Notes: generated from the letters alone by a model not told the origin. A DNA stretch of 64,000 nt from Geobacter sp. UBA698 (GCA_002298925.1 DBMM01000041.1:12817-76816), one strand, 5' to 3'; shown: positions 28,614 through 39,498, counted from the first letter of the stretch. Numbers and translations are program-made.

Positions 28614-29717
28614 TTACTTGTCAAGTTTCTTTTTGATGGCCTCGACCACGTGGTAGGCATCGTTAATGGCGGTGTATATCAGGTTTGGGTGTTTTTCTTC
28701 CGTAATGGCGCCCTCACTGATCTTCATGTAGGAAGGGGAGATGGCCCCACCGATGACGAAGACCCCCTTACGGGTGGATTCGTATTCTGAGGTCAAAAGA
28801 ACCAGGCGTTCGCCTTCCTTGGCGATCTTGCAGACTCCGGCAGCACAGGCAATCATCTGGATGCCCAGTTTGTCGAAAATCGGCATGGGGCCCTGGGAGC
28901 CGATGCAGGCAATCACGTTATGCATGGGAAAACTCAGGCTGTGGTACAGATCGATGCCGTCGGCTTGCTTGAACTCGTTGATGCGGATTATCAGCCTGTC
29001 AACCCCCTCTTCATCCACCTCGCCGATGCGGGGGATAGAGCCGGGCAGAAGACGGATATTGCCGCCAAGCAGTATTTCCTCACCCAGCCGCTGGGCGGTT
29101 TCCTTGTTGACATCGAAAGTCTCGGCCTTGTGAGCCCAGTATACCGGATGGGTATCGTTTTCCTGGCGCTTGGCCTTTAGGATACTGATGATTACATCGG
29201 CCGCAGTGTTGCCGCCACCAATCACCAGGGTTTTGATGCCGATATACTTGGCAGGGTCATCGACATTTTTGGCCACCATCTTGGCGTCACCATAGACAGT
29301 AAGCTCGCGAGGGATGTTGCTGCCGAAGGAAAGTACCACCTTTTTACCCTTGAAGCTGCCCTTGGAGGTGATAACCGTCAGCCCGTCGCGTCCGTCTTTG
29401 ATGTCCTCAAAGGCTACCTCGGTTTGGATGTTGAGATTTTCGTGCTGCACAAAATGCTGAACATACTGCAGGTAGCTTTCAACGGTAACCGGTTTGTCGG
29501 GTGGCCGCAGTTCATCCACCATAAAAGGCTCGGGCGCATCCTTGGGCCTTGAAGCGTAGACCAGCTTCCCTTCGGGGTAAGTGTTGGCAATTCCCTGAAA
29601 GGGTGCTTTTCCTGATTCCAGCACCAGATAGGAGAGTCCGTTCTTATGGCATAGATAGGCGGCAGACAGGCCGGCCGGCCCTCCGCCGATGATGAGAACG
29701 TCGTAGGTAATACTCAT
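28614..29717 (-). CDS. FAD/NAD(P)-dependent oxidoreductase, thioredoxin-reductase-like (YpdA-type)
   Basis: 367 residues. Two Rossmann motifs: DVLIIGGGPAGLSAAY at the N-terminus for FAD and TLVIGGGNTAADV near residue 170 for NAD(P)H. It lacks the CxxC redox pair of true thioredoxin reductase; the only paired cysteines are in CAAGVC near residue 310. Closest by layout to YpdA/Bdr-like flavoproteins and ferredoxin-NADP reductase relatives. The electron acceptor is unknown. Confidence 0.8.
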   Translation of the reverse strand: MSITYDVLIIGGGPAGLSAAYLCHKNGLSYLVLESGKAPFQGIANTYPEGKLVYASRPKDAPEPFMVDELRPPDKPVTVESYLQYVQHFVQHENLNIQTEVAFEDIKDGRDGLTVITSKGSFKGKKVVLSFGSNIPRELTVYGDAKMVAKNVDDPAKYIGIKTLVIGGGNTAADVIISILKAKRQENDTHPVYWAHKAETFDVNKETAQRLGEEILLGGNIRLLPGSIPRIGEVDEEGVDRLIIRINEFKQADGIDLYHSLSFPMHNVIACIGSQGPMPIFDKLGIQMIACAAGVCKIAKEGERLVLLTSEYESTRKGVFVIGGAISPSYMKISEGAITEEKHPNLIYTAINDAYHVVEAIKKKLDK

Positions 29718-29812
29718 ATAAATTCCCCTGTGGTCATGTTATGGAAACTATGTTTATCTATATCATGCCTGCATACAAAGATAAAGTCGTTAACGATAGA
29801 GCCAATTACACA

Positions 29813-29842
29813 TCGAAATGACAAAAAAAATGGTATTATAAT
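29813..29842 (+). promoter_or_regulatory. Candidate promoter of the YtxH gene
   Basis: Perfect -10 TATAAT at 29837-29842 with a weak -35 TCGAAA at 29813-29818 (18-base spacer). About 45 bases before the ATG. Confidence 0.45.
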
Positions 29843-29886
29843 AAGGTTGCGGTACACTGTAATCATATCAAAACAAGGAGGCTTTT

Positions 29887-30231
29887 ATGGAAGAAAGAGA
29901 CAAGAAGGTTGCTGCGGCAGCAGTGCTGATGATCGCCGGAGGGATAATCGGCGCCGGACTGGCCTTGCTGTTCGCACCACAGTCCGGTGAACGAACCCGG
30001 CGCGATCTCGGTCGGGGAGCCAGAAAACTAAAGGTACGGGCCGATGAGGCGGTGGAGGATATTTCCGAAAACATTTCAGACCTGGTGGACAAGATCAGTG
30101 ACAAGACCGATGATGTGCTGGAGAAGGGCAAGGAAGTTGCCGGTAGCGCCAGAAAGGATTTGATCAGATTGATCGAGGAAGGCGCCTCCAAGCTGGAAAA
30201 ATTCCGCACCAAACTGAGTCGCATGCAATAA
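29887..30231 (+). CDS. YtxH-domain envelope/stress protein
   Basis: 114 residues. A single N-terminal membrane helix (about residues 9-29, AAAAVLMIAGGIIGAGLALLF) is followed by APQSGERTRRDL, the YtxH signature, and a long amphipathic helix region rich in Asp/Lys, likely coiled coil. A near-perfect AAGGAGG Shine-Dalgarno precedes the ATG, suggesting strong translation. YtxH proteins are associated with general stress in other bacteria; function here is not established. Confidence 0.85.
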   Translation: MEERDKKVAAAAVLMIAGGIIGAGLALLFAPQSGERTRRDLGRGARKLKVRADEAVEDISENISDLVDKISDKTDDVLEKGKEVAGSARKDLIRLIEEGASKLEKFRTKLSRMQ

Positions 30232-30250
30232 CGCTCTCTCGAAGAGCTGA

Positions 30251-31138
30251 TCAACGACTGCTGGGGGCAGCCGGTGGCGTCAAAGGCTTTACACCGACGC
30301 CAGGCTGCTCCTTGGAAGTGCCATTCTGTTGATTCGGTTCATCTGCTGCTGATCCTGGCTGGATCTCGGTTGGCTGTACTTTAAACATCGGTTGTTCTTC
30401 GTTGTGAATCTCCTTGGGTTTACCCTCTTTCTGCGGCGTATCCTTCGATTTCTGATCCTTTCTCTTCTGGTTTACCTCATCGGTTTTTTTCTGACGCAAA
30501 AGGGAAATGTCACCATAATAGCCGATCGTTGATTCACCGGTATTGTCGCTGTCGGTCATGATGGCAATGGCGCCGATTTTGGGCGGTTCTTCGCCGAAAA
30601 AGTTCTTGTAATCTTCATAAATATTGCGCTGGTGGGAGATCCACTGGCCGGCCAGTTCGTCACCCGAGTCCACGGCAACGGTGATGATGTTACTTGAATA
30701 GGGGTTCGGAATATGGCTGCCCCGGGGCAATTTATTGGCCCACACATAGCAGATGGCCCGGGTCTTGGTAAAAAAACCGCGCGGAAAAACGGCATAGACC
30801 CGTACGGCAAAATCATCGCCGTCCTTGCTTTTCTCATCACCCTTCTTGAAAACGTGATCTATCTTCCATGACCATGACAGGGTCGGATATTCCTTAAGGT
30901 CCAGCTTAAGCTTGTAGATCTGACCGGACGCTGATTTGTTGCTGCGGGCTACCAGAACTGTTTTTTCACCATCCTTTGCTATGCTGTAGCTCGTTTTGGC
31001 TTTCAGCATGCCGATGGTCTGCTCTTTCCAACCGCTCAGATCGCCGCTGCTGAAACGGCCCAAGTGCAGTTCGTTTTCCGTTCCATGGGCCAGGGACAGG
31101 TTGGTAATGAGCAGGATGCATACAAGTAAAACTTTCAC
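30251..31138 (-). CDS. DUF3047-domain secreted protein
   Basis: 295 residues from a GTG start that overlaps the stop of the nucleotidase gene (GTGA). A signal peptide (MKVLLVCILLITNLSLAHG) precedes a DUF3047 domain (about residues 25-215) with LSWSWKIDHVFKKGD, DGDDFAVRVYAVFP and IAIMTDSDNTGE. The C-terminal ~80 residues are low-complexity, rich in Lys, Gln, Pro and Glu. DUF3047 proteins are periplasmic with unknown activity. Confidence 0.85.
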   Translation of the reverse strand: MKVLLVCILLITNLSLAHGTENELHLGRFSSGDLSGWKEQTIGMLKAKTSYSIAKDGEKTVLVARSNKSASGQIYKLKLDLKEYPTLSWSWKIDHVFKKGDEKSKDGDDFAVRVYAVFPRGFFTKTRAICYVWANKLPRGSHIPNPYSSNIITVAVDSGDELAGQWISHQRNIYEDYKNFFGEEPPKIGAIAIMTDSDNTGESTIGYYGDISLLRQKKTDEVNQKRKDQKSKDTPQKEGKPKEIHNEEQPMFKVQPTEIQPGSAADEPNQQNGTSKEQPGVGVKPLTPPAAPSSR

Positions 31139-31839
31139 GGAAACCTTCCCTCGTTGTTAGGTATTGTTACCGCCATGCTGCCTGAAACTGGAATCAGCTG
31201 GCGAAAGTAATTAATCGAAGTGAACTGTTGGGAAGGTTTGGGCTGAATGGCGGAACTGTAACGGCTGATATAGATCAGATAGCCGATGCCGAATTTCTCG
31301 GCAGTGGCCAGGTTGGTCTCGCTGTCTTCCCCCAGCATGGTCCGGGCCGGATCGTAAGTAATATGCTCCTGCAGGGCACGCCAGAAACGGTCATCCTCCT
31401 TGGGCAGCCCGACCTGATGGGCCGAGATCGTGCCGTCAAAATAGGGGCCGATCAGTGTTTTCCTCATCTTGAGATCAAGGGTTTTAGAGTGGGCATTGGT
31501 CACCAGCCAGACCGCCTTACGGTGCTGCTTAAGAAAAAGGAGGAACTCGATTACAAAGGGATGCACACTAATCAGATGCTCGATCTCTTTTTTTAACAGG
31601 GAGATGTCCAAACGCAGCCGGTCCGACCAATAATCCAGGTCAGTCCAGTTGAGTGTATTCTCCTGGGAGCGGAATAGGCTGTAGAGATGCTCGCGGGCGT
31701 ACTCCAGCGAAGTGGCGTTTTTCGTCGCCCAGCGCCTGGGCACATGCTCCAGCCAGAAGTGGTCGTCGAAATGACGGTCCAGCAGAGTGCCGTCCATGTC
31801 GAGCAGTACTGTGTCAATGGTGTTCCAGTCGATATGCAT
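31135..31839 (-). CDS. yrfG: HAD-family GMP/IMP nucleotidase (YrfG-like)
   Basis: 234 residues from the ATG at 31839; an upstream frame to 31986 adds 49 residues with no domain. HAD motifs: LDMDGTLLD (motif I nucleophile), VTNAHSK (motif II) and GEDSETN (motif IV). The early DDHFWLEHVPRRWA segment is typical of the YrfG group, which dephosphorylates GMP and IMP. Translationally coupled to the downstream DUF3047 gene. Confidence 0.85.
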   Translation of the reverse strand: MHIDWNTIDTVLLDMDGTLLDRHFDDHFWLEHVPRRWATKNATSLEYAREHLYSLFRSQENTLNWTDLDYWSDRLRLDISLLKKEIEHLISVHPFVIEFLLFLKQHRKAVWLVTNAHSKTLDLKMRKTLIGPYFDGTISAHQVGLPKEDDRFWRALQEHITYDPARTMLGEDSETNLATAEKFGIGYLIYISRYSSAIQPKPSQQFTSINYFRQLIPVSGSMAVTIPNNEGRFP

Positions 31840-32060
31840 GCAGATTCGCTCAATAAAAGAGGGGCACCGCAAAATGCCCCTGTCAGGTATCGGCCGGGCC
31901 TTCAGCCGAATGAAAGGCGTGTCGGTGACTGATCCTTTAGTAGTATGAATTTCCCCCAACAATACGCCTGTCACTGATTTTGTCAATACACTTGGCGGTT
32001 TGCAGCCTCCATCTGCCGAGGATACCGTTTAGCGTCAAAACTGACAATTACCCTATTTCA

Positions 32061-32090
32061 TTGACTTCACATTGCGTGATCGGCTATAAA
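32061..32090 (+). promoter_or_regulatory. Probable promoter of miaB
   Basis: TTGACT at 32061-32066, 18-base spacer, TATAAA at 32085-32090. A start site near 32097 would leave only about 7 bases before the miaB ATG. Confidence 0.65.
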
Positions 32091-32103
32091 AGAATGTTAC
32101 GAT

Positions 32104-33420
32104 ATGAATGAAAAACTCCTCTACATAGAAACCTTTGGCTGCCAGATGAACGTGAACGATTCCGAGCGGATTGTCACCATGCTGGCTGATATTGGATATC
32201 GTTCCACCACGGCACCGTCGAATGCCGACATGATTTTGCTGAACACCTGCAGCGTGCGGGGCGGGGCCGAGGAAAAGGTTTATCGGCGGCTGGCCAACCT
32301 GAAAGTCTTCAAAAAAAGCAACAAGCACCTGATTGTCGGAGTAGGGGGATGTGTCGCCCAACAGGAAGGGGATGAGCTCCTGCGGAAGTTGCCCTGGCTG
32401 GATCTGGTCTTCGGCACCCACAACCTGCACCTTCTTCCCGATATGGTGATTGCCGCGGAACATGGCGAGCGCCGTTGCGAAACTTCTTTCATCGACATCG
32501 ACCAAAGGCTTGACCTGTTCCCATCCGTCAAGGGGGCAACCCGTATCAGCAGTTTTGTGACCGTCATGCAGGGTTGTGACAACTTTTGTTCCTACTGCAT
32601 TGTCCCCTATGTGCGCGGCCGGGAGATCAGTCGCCGTTCGACGGAAATTCTCGAAGAGATCAGGCAGCTAGCTGACAGGGGTGTGCAGGAGGTAGTACTG
32701 CTCGGGCAGAACGTTAACTCATACGGGCTGAAGACCCAGGGAGAACCGAGCTTTGCTGAACTGGTCAGGCAGGTAGCCGGCATTGACGGCATCCAGCGCA
32801 TTCGCTTTACCACATCCCACCCCAAGGATATGTCTGATGAACTGATTGCCTGCTTCAGGGATGTGCCCAAGTTGTGCAGTCAGGTGCAGCTGCCGGCCCA
32901 GTCCGGAAGTAATGCCGTCTTGAATCGTATGAATCGGGGCTATACCCGTGAGCAGTATCTAGAAAAAATTTGTGCACTTAAATCCGTTCGCCCCGGTATT
33001 GTCATTACCGGCGACATGATCGTCGGTTTTCCCGGCGAAAGCGAAGACGATTTCAAGCAGACACTGAGCCTGATGGAAGAAGTGCGCTATGCCGACCTGT
33101 TTTACTTTGCCTATTCACCCCGGCCGGGCACCAAGGCGGCCGAACTGGCGGAAGAAATCAGCCGGGAAGAAAAACAGCAGCGCCTGGAGAGGCTTCAGGA
33201 TCTCCAGCGGCGCATAACCATGGAAACATACTCAGCATATCTGGGGTCTGTCCAGAGGGTTCTGGTGGAAGGGGAGGGCAAGCGCCCCGGTCAGGTATCA
33301 GGTAAGGTCGAGAACGGCCGCACGGTCAATTTTCCCGGAGAGCGCACCCTGGTCGGCCGCCTGGTGGTTGTGCGCATCGTCAAGGTTTTCCAGAACTCTT
33401 TGCTGGGTGAACCGGTCTAA
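32104..33420 (+). CDS. miaB: tRNA-2-methylthio-N6-dimethylallyladenosine synthase
   Basis: 438 residues. A radical SAM methylthiotransferase that adds the ms2 group to i6A37 of tRNAs. Domains are UPF0004 ([13 protein letters not shown] with cluster Cys), the radical SAM core with [15 protein letters not shown] (CxxxCxxC) and a C-terminal TRAM domain. No ribosome-binding site is visible before the ATG, and the promoter lies very close, so the mRNA may be nearly leaderless. glnS follows 25 bases later. Confidence 0.97.
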   Translation: MNEKLLYIETFGCQMNVNDSERIVTMLADIGYRSTTAPSNADMILLNTCSVRGGAEEKVYRRLANLKVFKKSNKHLIVGVGGCVAQQEGDELLRKLPWLDLVFGTHNLHLLPDMVIAAEHGERRCETSFIDIDQRLDLFPSVKGATRISSFVTVMQGCDNFCSYCIVPYVRGREISRRSTEILEEIRQLADRGVQEVVLLGQNVNSYGLKTQGEPSFAELVRQVAGIDGIQRIRFTTSHPKDMSDELIACFRDVPKLCSQVQLPAQSGSNAVLNRMNRGYTREQYLEKICALKSVRPGIVITGDMIVGFPGESEDDFKQTLSLMEEVRYADLFYFAYSPRPGTKAAELAEEISREEKQQRLERLQDLQRRITMETYSAYLGSVQRVLVEGEGKRPGQVSGKVENGRTVNFPGERTLVGRLVVVRIVKVFQNSLLGEPV

Positions 33421-33445
33421 TTTTAGAATTATTTTGAGAGGCTTC

Positions 33446-35113
33446 ATGACAACCGAAACGACGGCCCCATCCAATTTCCTGCGTACCATCATCGAAGACG
33501 ACCTGAAAAGCGCTGCCTGCAAGACCATTGTGACCCGCTTCCCACCGGAGCCCAACGGTTATCTCCATATCGGCCATGCTAAATCGATCTGCCTCAATTT
33601 CGGCCTGGCCCGTGATTACGGTGGTCGCTGTCATCTTCGATTTGACGACACCAATCCTGCCAAGGAAGAACTGGAATACATAGAATCAATCAAGGAAAGT
33701 GTCCGCTGGCTCGGTTTTGACTGGGGTGAGCATCTCTATTACGCTTCGGACTACTTCGAACAGCTCTATCAATGGGCCGAGCACCTTATCCAGCAGGGCA
33801 AGGCTTATGTGGAGGATCTGAGTGCAGAGGAGATCAGGGGCCATCGCGGGACCCTTACCGAGCCGGGCAAAGAAAGCCCCTGGCGCAACCGTTCCGTCGA
33901 AGAAAACTTGGCTCTGTTCCGCAGCATGAAGGCCGGAGAGTTCCCCGATGGTGCCAAGGTGCTCAGGGCGAAAATCGACATGGCGTCCCCCAATCTCAAC
34001 CTGCGTGATCCGGTGCTGTACCGCATCATTCATGCTCCGCACCCCCACGTGGGCGACGCCTGGAAGATTTACCCCATGTACGATTTTGCCCACGGCCAGT
34101 CCGATGCCATCGAAGGCATTACCCATTCCATCTGTACGCTGGAATTCGAGTCCCACAAGCCGCTTTACAACTGGTTTCTGGATAACCTGCCGGTACCTGC
34201 CCGGCCTAGACAGTTCGAATTTGCCCGGCTCAACCTGACCTACACGGTCATGAGCAAACGCAAGCTGCACGAACTGGTGACCCAGAACATCGTCAGCGGC
34301 TGGGATGATCCCCGGCTGCCGACGTTGATGGGACTTGCCCGCCGTGGCTACACCCCCGAATCCATCCGAGCGTTCTGTGATCGAATCGGCGTGGGCAGAA
34401 GCGACTCATGGATCGATATGTCGATCCTGGAAGAATGCGTCCGTGATGATCTGAACGAACGCGCACCTCGGGCATTGGCCGTACTCCGTCCACTCAGGGT
34501 CGTAATCGACAATTATCCCGAGCAACAGGTTGAGCAGTTCGAAGCGGCCAACCATCCCCAGAATCCGGAGATGGGCAGCCGTAAGGTGTCTTTTTCACGG
34601 GAACTGTACATTGAGCAGGATGATTTCATGGAAATGCCATCCAAGGGTTTTTTCCGTATGACACCTGGAGCGGAAGTGCGTCTGCGTTACACCTATATTG
34701 TCCGCTGTACCGGAGTGGTCAAGGATGATAACGGCAGCGTGATTGAGGTGCATTGCCAGTACGATCCCGACTCGCGGGGTGGTTCTGCTGCAGACGGCAG
34801 AAAGATCAAGGGGACCATTCACTGGGTTTCCGCGGGCCACGCCGTTGAGACCGAAGTGCGCCTGTTTGACCGGCTCTTCAACGACCCCAATCCGGATCGG
34901 GGAGGAGCTGATTACAAGCAGTTTCTGAATCCGCTGTCAATGGAAACACTCCGCAACTGCAAGCTTGAGCCGAGTTTGATCGGCTCTGACCATGAGATTC
35001 GCTACCAGTTCGAGCGTCAGGGTTATTTCCGCCCAGACCCCAAGGACTCCACCCCGAGCAATCCGGTTTTCAACCGCATTGTTACCCTAAAGGACAACTG
35101 GTCCAAAAAGTAG
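33446..35113 (+). CDS. glnS: Glutaminyl-tRNA synthetase
   Basis: 555 residues from ATG 33446 with GAGAGG upstream; the longer frame from 33368 overlaps miaB and adds unrelated residues. Class I synthetase charging tRNA-Gln directly. The HIGH region is [14 protein letters not shown] and the KMSKS equivalent is VMSKRKL near residue 270. The C-terminal anticodon-binding beta-barrels are complete. Length fits GlnRS rather than GluRS. Confidence 0.97.
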   Translation: MTTETTAPSNFLRTIIEDDLKSAACKTIVTRFPPEPNGYLHIGHAKSICLNFGLARDYGGRCHLRFDDTNPAKEELEYIESIKESVRWLGFDWGEHLYYASDYFEQLYQWAEHLIQQGKAYVEDLSAEEIRGHRGTLTEPGKESPWRNRSVEENLALFRSMKAGEFPDGAKVLRAKIDMASPNLNLRDPVLYRIIHAPHPHVGDAWKIYPMYDFAHGQSDAIEGITHSICTLEFESHKPLYNWFLDNLPVPARPRQFEFARLNLTYTVMSKRKLHELVTQNIVSGWDDPRLPTLMGLARRGYTPESIRAFCDRIGVGRSDSWIDMSILEECVRDDLNERAPRALAVLRPLRVVIDNYPEQQVEQFEAANHPQNPEMGSRKVSFSRELYIEQDDFMEMPSKGFFRMTPGAEVRLRYTYIVRCTGVVKDDNGSVIEVHCQYDPDSRGGSAADGRKIKGTIHWVSAGHAVETEVRLFDRLFNDPNPDRGGADYKQFLNPLSMETLRNCKLEPSLIGSDHEIRYQFERQGYFRPDPKDSTPSNPVFNRIVTLKDNWSKK

Positions 35114-35139
35114 TACTTCAAGGATACGAGCACAATTAC

Positions 35140-36030
35140 ATGAAAAACAAAGAATTTAAATCAGGTTTCGTTTCCATTATCGGTCGCCCCAACGTAGGCA
35201 AGTCAACCCTGCTCAACTACATCCTGGGTGAAAAGATCGTAGCGGTTTCCGACAAGCCCCAAACGACCCGCACCGCAATACGCGGCATTGTCAGTGACGA
35301 ATCCAGCCAGATAGTCCTGGTGGACACCCCTGGCATCCATACGGCCAAGAGCCGAATCAATCGAGCCATGGTGGATGCGGCCTATGGTGCCATTTCCGGC
35401 ATTGACCTGTTGCTGCTCGTAGTTGACGCAACCGCTTCCGCCGAAGATGCCTTTGTCCGTGAGATCGTTGCCAAGGCCAACTGCCCGGTATTTCTCGTGC
35501 TCAACAAGATCGACCTGGTTGAACCCAAGGAACGCCTGCTGGAGCTGATCACCCGGCTTTCGTCCCTGCATAATTTTATCGAGATCGTACCGATATCAGC
35601 CCAAAGCGGTATCAACGTAGATCGTCTGATTTCTCTGGTCAGACAGAATCTGCCGGAAGGGATCGCCTATTTCCCGGATGATATTCTTACCGACCAACCG
35701 GAAAAGGTGATTGCGGCCGAACTGGTGCGGGAAAAGGTTTTTCGTTTGATCAACGATGAGGTGCCCTACGGCACGGCAGTCGTGGTTGAATCCTTCAAGG
35801 AACGCGAAAACGGCGTAATCGCCATATCCGCCACCATCCTGGTTGAGCGGGAAGGGCAGAAGGGTATCGTGATCGGAAAAAAAGGGGCCATGCTAAAGAA
35901 GATCGGCGAGCAGGCTCGCCGCGACATCGAGCGCCTGCTGGGAACCAGAATTTTTCTCGAGTTGTATGTCAAGGTACAGGAACGCTGGACTGAGCGGACC
36001 GCTGTGTTGCGGGAATTGGGGTACGAATAA
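35140..36030 (+). CDS. era: GTPase Era
   Basis: 296 residues. A ribosome-associated GTPase that assists 16S rRNA 3'-end maturation and 30S assembly. The G domain shows GRPNVGKST (G1), DTPGIH (G3) and NKIDLV (G4). The C-terminal KH domain contains the GxxG loop in [13 protein letters not shown]. It abuts der (stop followed directly by ATG), so two ribosome-assembly GTPases are coexpressed. Confidence 0.98.
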   Translation: MKNKEFKSGFVSIIGRPNVGKSTLLNYILGEKIVAVSDKPQTTRTAIRGIVSDESSQIVLVDTPGIHTAKSRINRAMVDAAYGAISGIDLLLLVVDATASAEDAFVREIVAKANCPVFLVLNKIDLVEPKERLLELITRLSSLHNFIEIVPISAQSGINVDRLISLVRQNLPEGIAYFPDDILTDQPEKVIAAELVREKVFRLINDEVPYGTAVVVESFKERENGVIAISATILVEREGQKGIVIGKKGAMLKKIGEQARRDIERLLGTRIFLELYVKVQERWTERTAVLRELGYE

Positions 36031-37377
36031 ATGAAGCCTTTAGTCGCATTGGTAGGACGCCCTAACGTGGGCAAATCAACCCTCTTCAACCGCCTTCTGG
36101 GACACCGGCGTGCCATTGTTGACGACACTCCCGGCGTAACCCGCGATCGCAACTACGCCGCCATCAACCGCTTCGACAAGCCCTTCATCCTGATAGATAC
36201 CGGCGGTTTCGAACCTGTCACCGAAGACCGTCTGCTGCAGCAGATGCGCGAGCAGTCCACCCTGGCCATGGAAGAGGCGGATGTGATCATCTTCATGATG
36301 GACGCCCGCAGCGGGCTGACGCCTGCTGATATCGAAGTGGCCAAAATGCTGCGGCGCGTAAAAAAGCCAATTTTGTATGTGATCAACAAGGTGGACGGCG
36401 ACAAGCTGGAAAACGAGTCCGCCGATTTTTACTCTCTGGGTATCGACCACCTGCATACAATTTCGGCCGAGCACAATCGCGGCGTGTATGACATGGTGGA
36501 TGAACTGATGCAGCTCCTGCCAGACAGCAAAGACTCCGAAACAGAACATGAACTGACCAGGATTGCCGTGGTGGGGCGGCCCAATGTGGGCAAGTCGTCG
36601 CTGGTCAACCGCCTGCTCGGATTCGAGCGGGTTGTGGCCAACCCCACTGCCGGCACCACCCGTGATTCCGTTGACACGCTCTTCATGTGCAACAAGAAAC
36701 CTTATCTGCTGATCGATACCGCCGGTATCCGCCGCAAAGGCAAGACTACTGAAAAGCTTGAAAAATACAGCGTGGTGGATGCACTGCGCAGCATCGAGCG
36801 GGCGGATGTGGTACTGGTGGTCCTGGATGCGGTGGAGGGCGTGACCGAGCAGGATGAGCGCATTGCCGGTTATGTTCACGAGGCCGGCAAGGCCTGCGTC
36901 TTCGTGCTCAATAAATGGGATGCTCTTGAGAAAAGCAACGCCACTCTGGGCGTTTATATCGACAAAGTCAGAACCGGTTTTAAATATCTGGCCTATGCGC
37001 CGATTGTCTTCGTTTCGGCCAAGAGCGGCCAACGAATCGGCAAAATCATGGAATCGGTCGATGAAGTCATGGAACAGTACAGTCATCGCGTATCGACCTC
37101 CGAGCTTGTCCGCGTCTTTTCCGAGGCCACCGATAGCCATCACGCCCCATTGGCCCATGGCAGACGGGTCAAGTTCTACTTTGCTACCCAGGTCAGCATT
37201 CGTCCTCCCACCTTTGTAATCTTCACCAACCAGCCCGACAGCGTTCACTTCTCCTACGAGCGCTACATAATCAACCGTTTCAGAGAAGCATTCGGCTTCA
37301 ATGGCACTCCTTTGCGTCTCATCTTCCGTGGCAGGGACAAAGAGGACGCCGCCAGGCGCCCCCGCAAGGCGTCATAA
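36031..37377 (+). CDS. der: GTPase Der (EngA)
   Basis: 448 residues. Tandem G domains: the first with [16 protein letters not shown] and NKVDG; the second near residue 185 with [21 protein letters not shown] and NKWD. A C-terminal KH-like domain follows. Acts in 50S subunit assembly. Immediately follows era. The C-terminus is basic ([10 protein letters not shown]). Confidence 0.98.
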   Translation: MKPLVALVGRPNVGKSTLFNRLLGHRRAIVDDTPGVTRDRNYAAINRFDKPFILIDTGGFEPVTEDRLLQQMREQSTLAMEEADVIIFMMDARSGLTPADIEVAKMLRRVKKPILYVINKVDGDKLENESADFYSLGIDHLHTISAEHNRGVYDMVDELMQLLPDSKDSETEHELTRIAVVGRPNVGKSSLVNRLLGFERVVANPTAGTTRDSVDTLFMCNKKPYLLIDTAGIRRKGKTTEKLEKYSVVDALRSIERADVVLVVLDAVEGVTEQDERIAGYVHEAGKACVFVLNKWDALEKSNATLGVYIDKVRTGFKYLAYAPIVFVSAKSGQRIGKIMESVDEVMEQYSHRVSTSELVRVFSEATDSHHAPLAHGRRVKFYFATQVSIRPPTFVIFTNQPDSVHFSYERYIINRFREAFGFNGTPLRLIFRGRDKEDAARRPRKAS

Positions 37378-37381
37378 AGGC

Positions 37382-37410
37382 TTTACTTGCCGAGTCTGTT
37401 GGGCTATTAT
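37382..37410 (+). promoter_or_regulatory. Candidate promoter of the chemosensory operon
   Basis: TTTACT at 37382-37387, 17-base spacer, TATTAT at 37405-37410, about 47 bases before the first gene of the run. Confidence 0.5.
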
Positions 37411-37457
37411 TTCCACGTTTTACGCACAAGACAACGTATATTACGGGGCATCGCCGC

Positions 37458-39098
37458 ATGAGTTTTGTCGGAAATCTGGAAGATCTTGGTCTGGGTGAGA
37501 TTTTACAGATAGTCTGCCTCAGCAGGAAAACGGGGATTCTCGAACTCAGTAGTCGTGGGCGGGACGGATTCATCGAATTTCGTGACGGCCAGGTTGTCAG
37601 AGCCTCGTCCAGTGCCTTCCAGCAGGGTCTTGGAGAAGTACTGATCCAAAAGGGGCTGACTGACCTGCCGACCCTTCGCAAAGCCCTGGCCCGTCAGCAG
37701 GCCGATGGTTTCCGGGAGCGCCTGGGTATCATTCTCGTCAAATATTTCGGTCTTTCACAGGAAACTGTCGAAGATGTTGTTCGCGAACAGATTGAAAAAG
37801 TAGTCTTCTACTTGTTTGCATGGGCGGAAGGCAGCTTCAAATTCGACATCCGCAAGCATGTCGAGACAGTCGACGACACCCACCTGGACCCTCTCCAGTT
37901 TATGCTTGACCAGGGACTGAACACCCAGTACCTGGCCATGGAAGGGACTCGCATTCTTGACGAAATGCGTCGGGATGGTCAGCCTGACTCCAATTCAGGC
38001 GAAGCCGCGGATGCACAAGCCGTTGATTTTGACTACGCTCTGGTCGACAAGGACATCACGCCGGCCGACCTCCCGCACCTACCCAAACCGCCCGTGGTTA
38101 TAGTTGACGATGATGGTCCAACCCTGCGTGCCATCGGAGCCGCCCTGCAGTCGCTTGGTTATGAAGTCCACGCCATGCATCGTAGCGAGGATACCCTCAT
38201 CAAGGTCGACAACCTGTTTCGCTCGGGTGGTCATCCCGTTATCCTGGTTGACCTGATCATGCCTAAAATGGACGGTTCCGGTGTGCTGGGCGGCGTTGAA
38301 CTGCTGGAGATGCTGCATAATAATTTCAGAAAACTGTTTGTTGTGATCATGTCGGACTATCATCACACCGAGGCCGAGTTAAAAATCCGTGACCTGGGTT
38401 GCTCGTTTATCATGAAGCCACGCCGGGGAGAAATCGGCAATTTTCAGTCAGTGCAGGAATTTGTGCGGCGACTGATAGCAGAGATCAGCCCGAAAAATTC
38501 GGATAAAAGAGATTTTCCGGTACAGGACCATTTTCGTCTCGGAGATGAACTCAGGCTTGAACTGGATGACAACCACGGCTTGGCGCCCTCAACGGATTTC
38601 GGGACAACCAGTGAACTCTCCCTGTTGCGCGGCATGCTGGAGGAACTGAATAATCCGGATCTGCAGGGAGGGGTACCGCTGCTAGTTCTGCGATACGCTT
38701 CCGAATTCCTGAATCGGGCCGTGGTGTTCACAGTGAACGGCAGCATCGTTTCCGGCATCGGTCAGTTCGGCATACTGTCCAGCACTGTCAACGGAGACGA
38801 AGTAGTACGGGCCATGAATTTTCCGCTCGAATCGGCTGACCTGTTCCGGGAGGCCTGCCGGACATGCCGGTCAGTCCGATTGAAACCCGAAGCGGCCACT
38901 GACGCTGATGCATTTTTTTTCGAGCAGTTGGGGGGCGGCCTGCCTGAAGAGTCCTTCATTGCTCCCATCATCAGCCAGTCCCGTGTGATCGGATTTTTGT
39001 ATGGCGACAATCTGCCGGTCAGAAAACCGGTAGGGGATACCGAGACCCTTGAAATTTTTCTTTCCCAGGCCGGTATTGCAATGGATAAAACATGCTAG
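37458..39098 (+). CDS. PATAN (DUF4388)-receiver-GAF-like signalling protein
   Basis: 546 residues. The N-terminal DUF4388/PATAN domain (about 1-105) starts MSFVGNLEDLGLGEILQIV. A linker leads to a receiver domain (about 212-330) with acidic pocket VVDDDG, phospho-acceptor Asp in LVDLIMPKMDG (about 263) and Lys in FIMKP. The C-terminal ~150 residues resemble a GAF-like sensor fold. PATAN domains occur in proteins that tie response regulators to pili and gliding systems in deltaproteobacteria and cyanobacteria. First gene of the chemosensory run; the GAF call is tentative. Confidence 0.8.
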   Translation: MSFVGNLEDLGLGEILQIVCLSRKTGILELSSRGRDGFIEFRDGQVVRASSSAFQQGLGEVLIQKGLTDLPTLRKALARQQADGFRERLGIILVKYFGLSQETVEDVVREQIEKVVFYLFAWAEGSFKFDIRKHVETVDDTHLDPLQFMLDQGLNTQYLAMEGTRILDEMRRDGQPDSNSGEAADAQAVDFDYALVDKDITPADLPHLPKPPVVIVDDDGPTLRAIGAALQSLGYEVHAMHRSEDTLIKVDNLFRSGGHPVILVDLIMPKMDGSGVLGGVELLEMLHNNFRKLFVVIMSDYHHTEAELKIRDLGCSFIMKPRRGEIGNFQSVQEFVRRLIAEISPKNSDKRDFPVQDHFRLGDELRLELDDNHGLAPSTDFGTTSELSLLRGMLEELNNPDLQGGVPLLVLRYASEFLNRAVVFTVNGSIVSGIGQFGILSSTVNGDEVVRAMNFPLESADLFREACRTCRSVRLKPEAATDADAFFFEQLGGGLPEESFIAPIISQSRVIGFLYGDNLPVRKPVGDTETLEIFLSQAGIAMDKTC

Positions 39099-39126
39099 AA
39101 CTACAGTTCAACGAAAGGACCCGCAC

Positions 39127-39498
39127 GTGAAAGCCAAGACAATTCTGATCGCCGATGATTCCAGGGCCATGCGTGCCATGTTGACCTTAACCATCGAATC
39201 GATAGGTGAATATAGGATCGTAGAGGTATCCAGCGGTTTTGAGGCGTTGCGCATTCTGCCGCGCGAACAGGTCGATCTGATTCTTACAGATATCAATATG
39301 CCGGACATCAACGGGCTGGAATTGATCAGCTATCTGCGTGAAAATCCCAACTATCGCGATATCCCGGTCATCATTATCTCAACCGAAGGCAGTCAGAAAG
39401 ATGTTGACAAAGGCAAAAAACTGGGAGCGAATGAATATGTGGTCAAGCCTTTTGATCCGGTTCGCGTGCAGGAACTGATCAAGACCTACCTCGGCTGA
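39127..39498 (+). CDS. cheY: CheY-like response regulator
   Basis: 123 residues from GTG 39127, supported by AAAGGA upstream; the longer frame overlaps the previous gene and is not needed. A single receiver domain with IADDS, phospho-acceptor Asp55 in LTDINMPD, Thr in IISTEG and Lys in YVVKPFD. With no output domain it acts by binding a partner. It lies directly before cheA, its likely kinase. Confidence 0.92.
   Translation: MKAKTILIADDSRAMRAMLTLTIESIGEYRIVEVSSGFEALRILPREQVDLILTDINMPDINGLELISYLRENPNYRDIPVIIISTEGSQKDVDKGKKLGANEYVVKPFDPVRVQELIKTYLG

Noticed and set aside
36076..37248. 390-codon open frame antisense to der
   Set aside because: Shadow of the Der GTPase gene with no recognisable domain.
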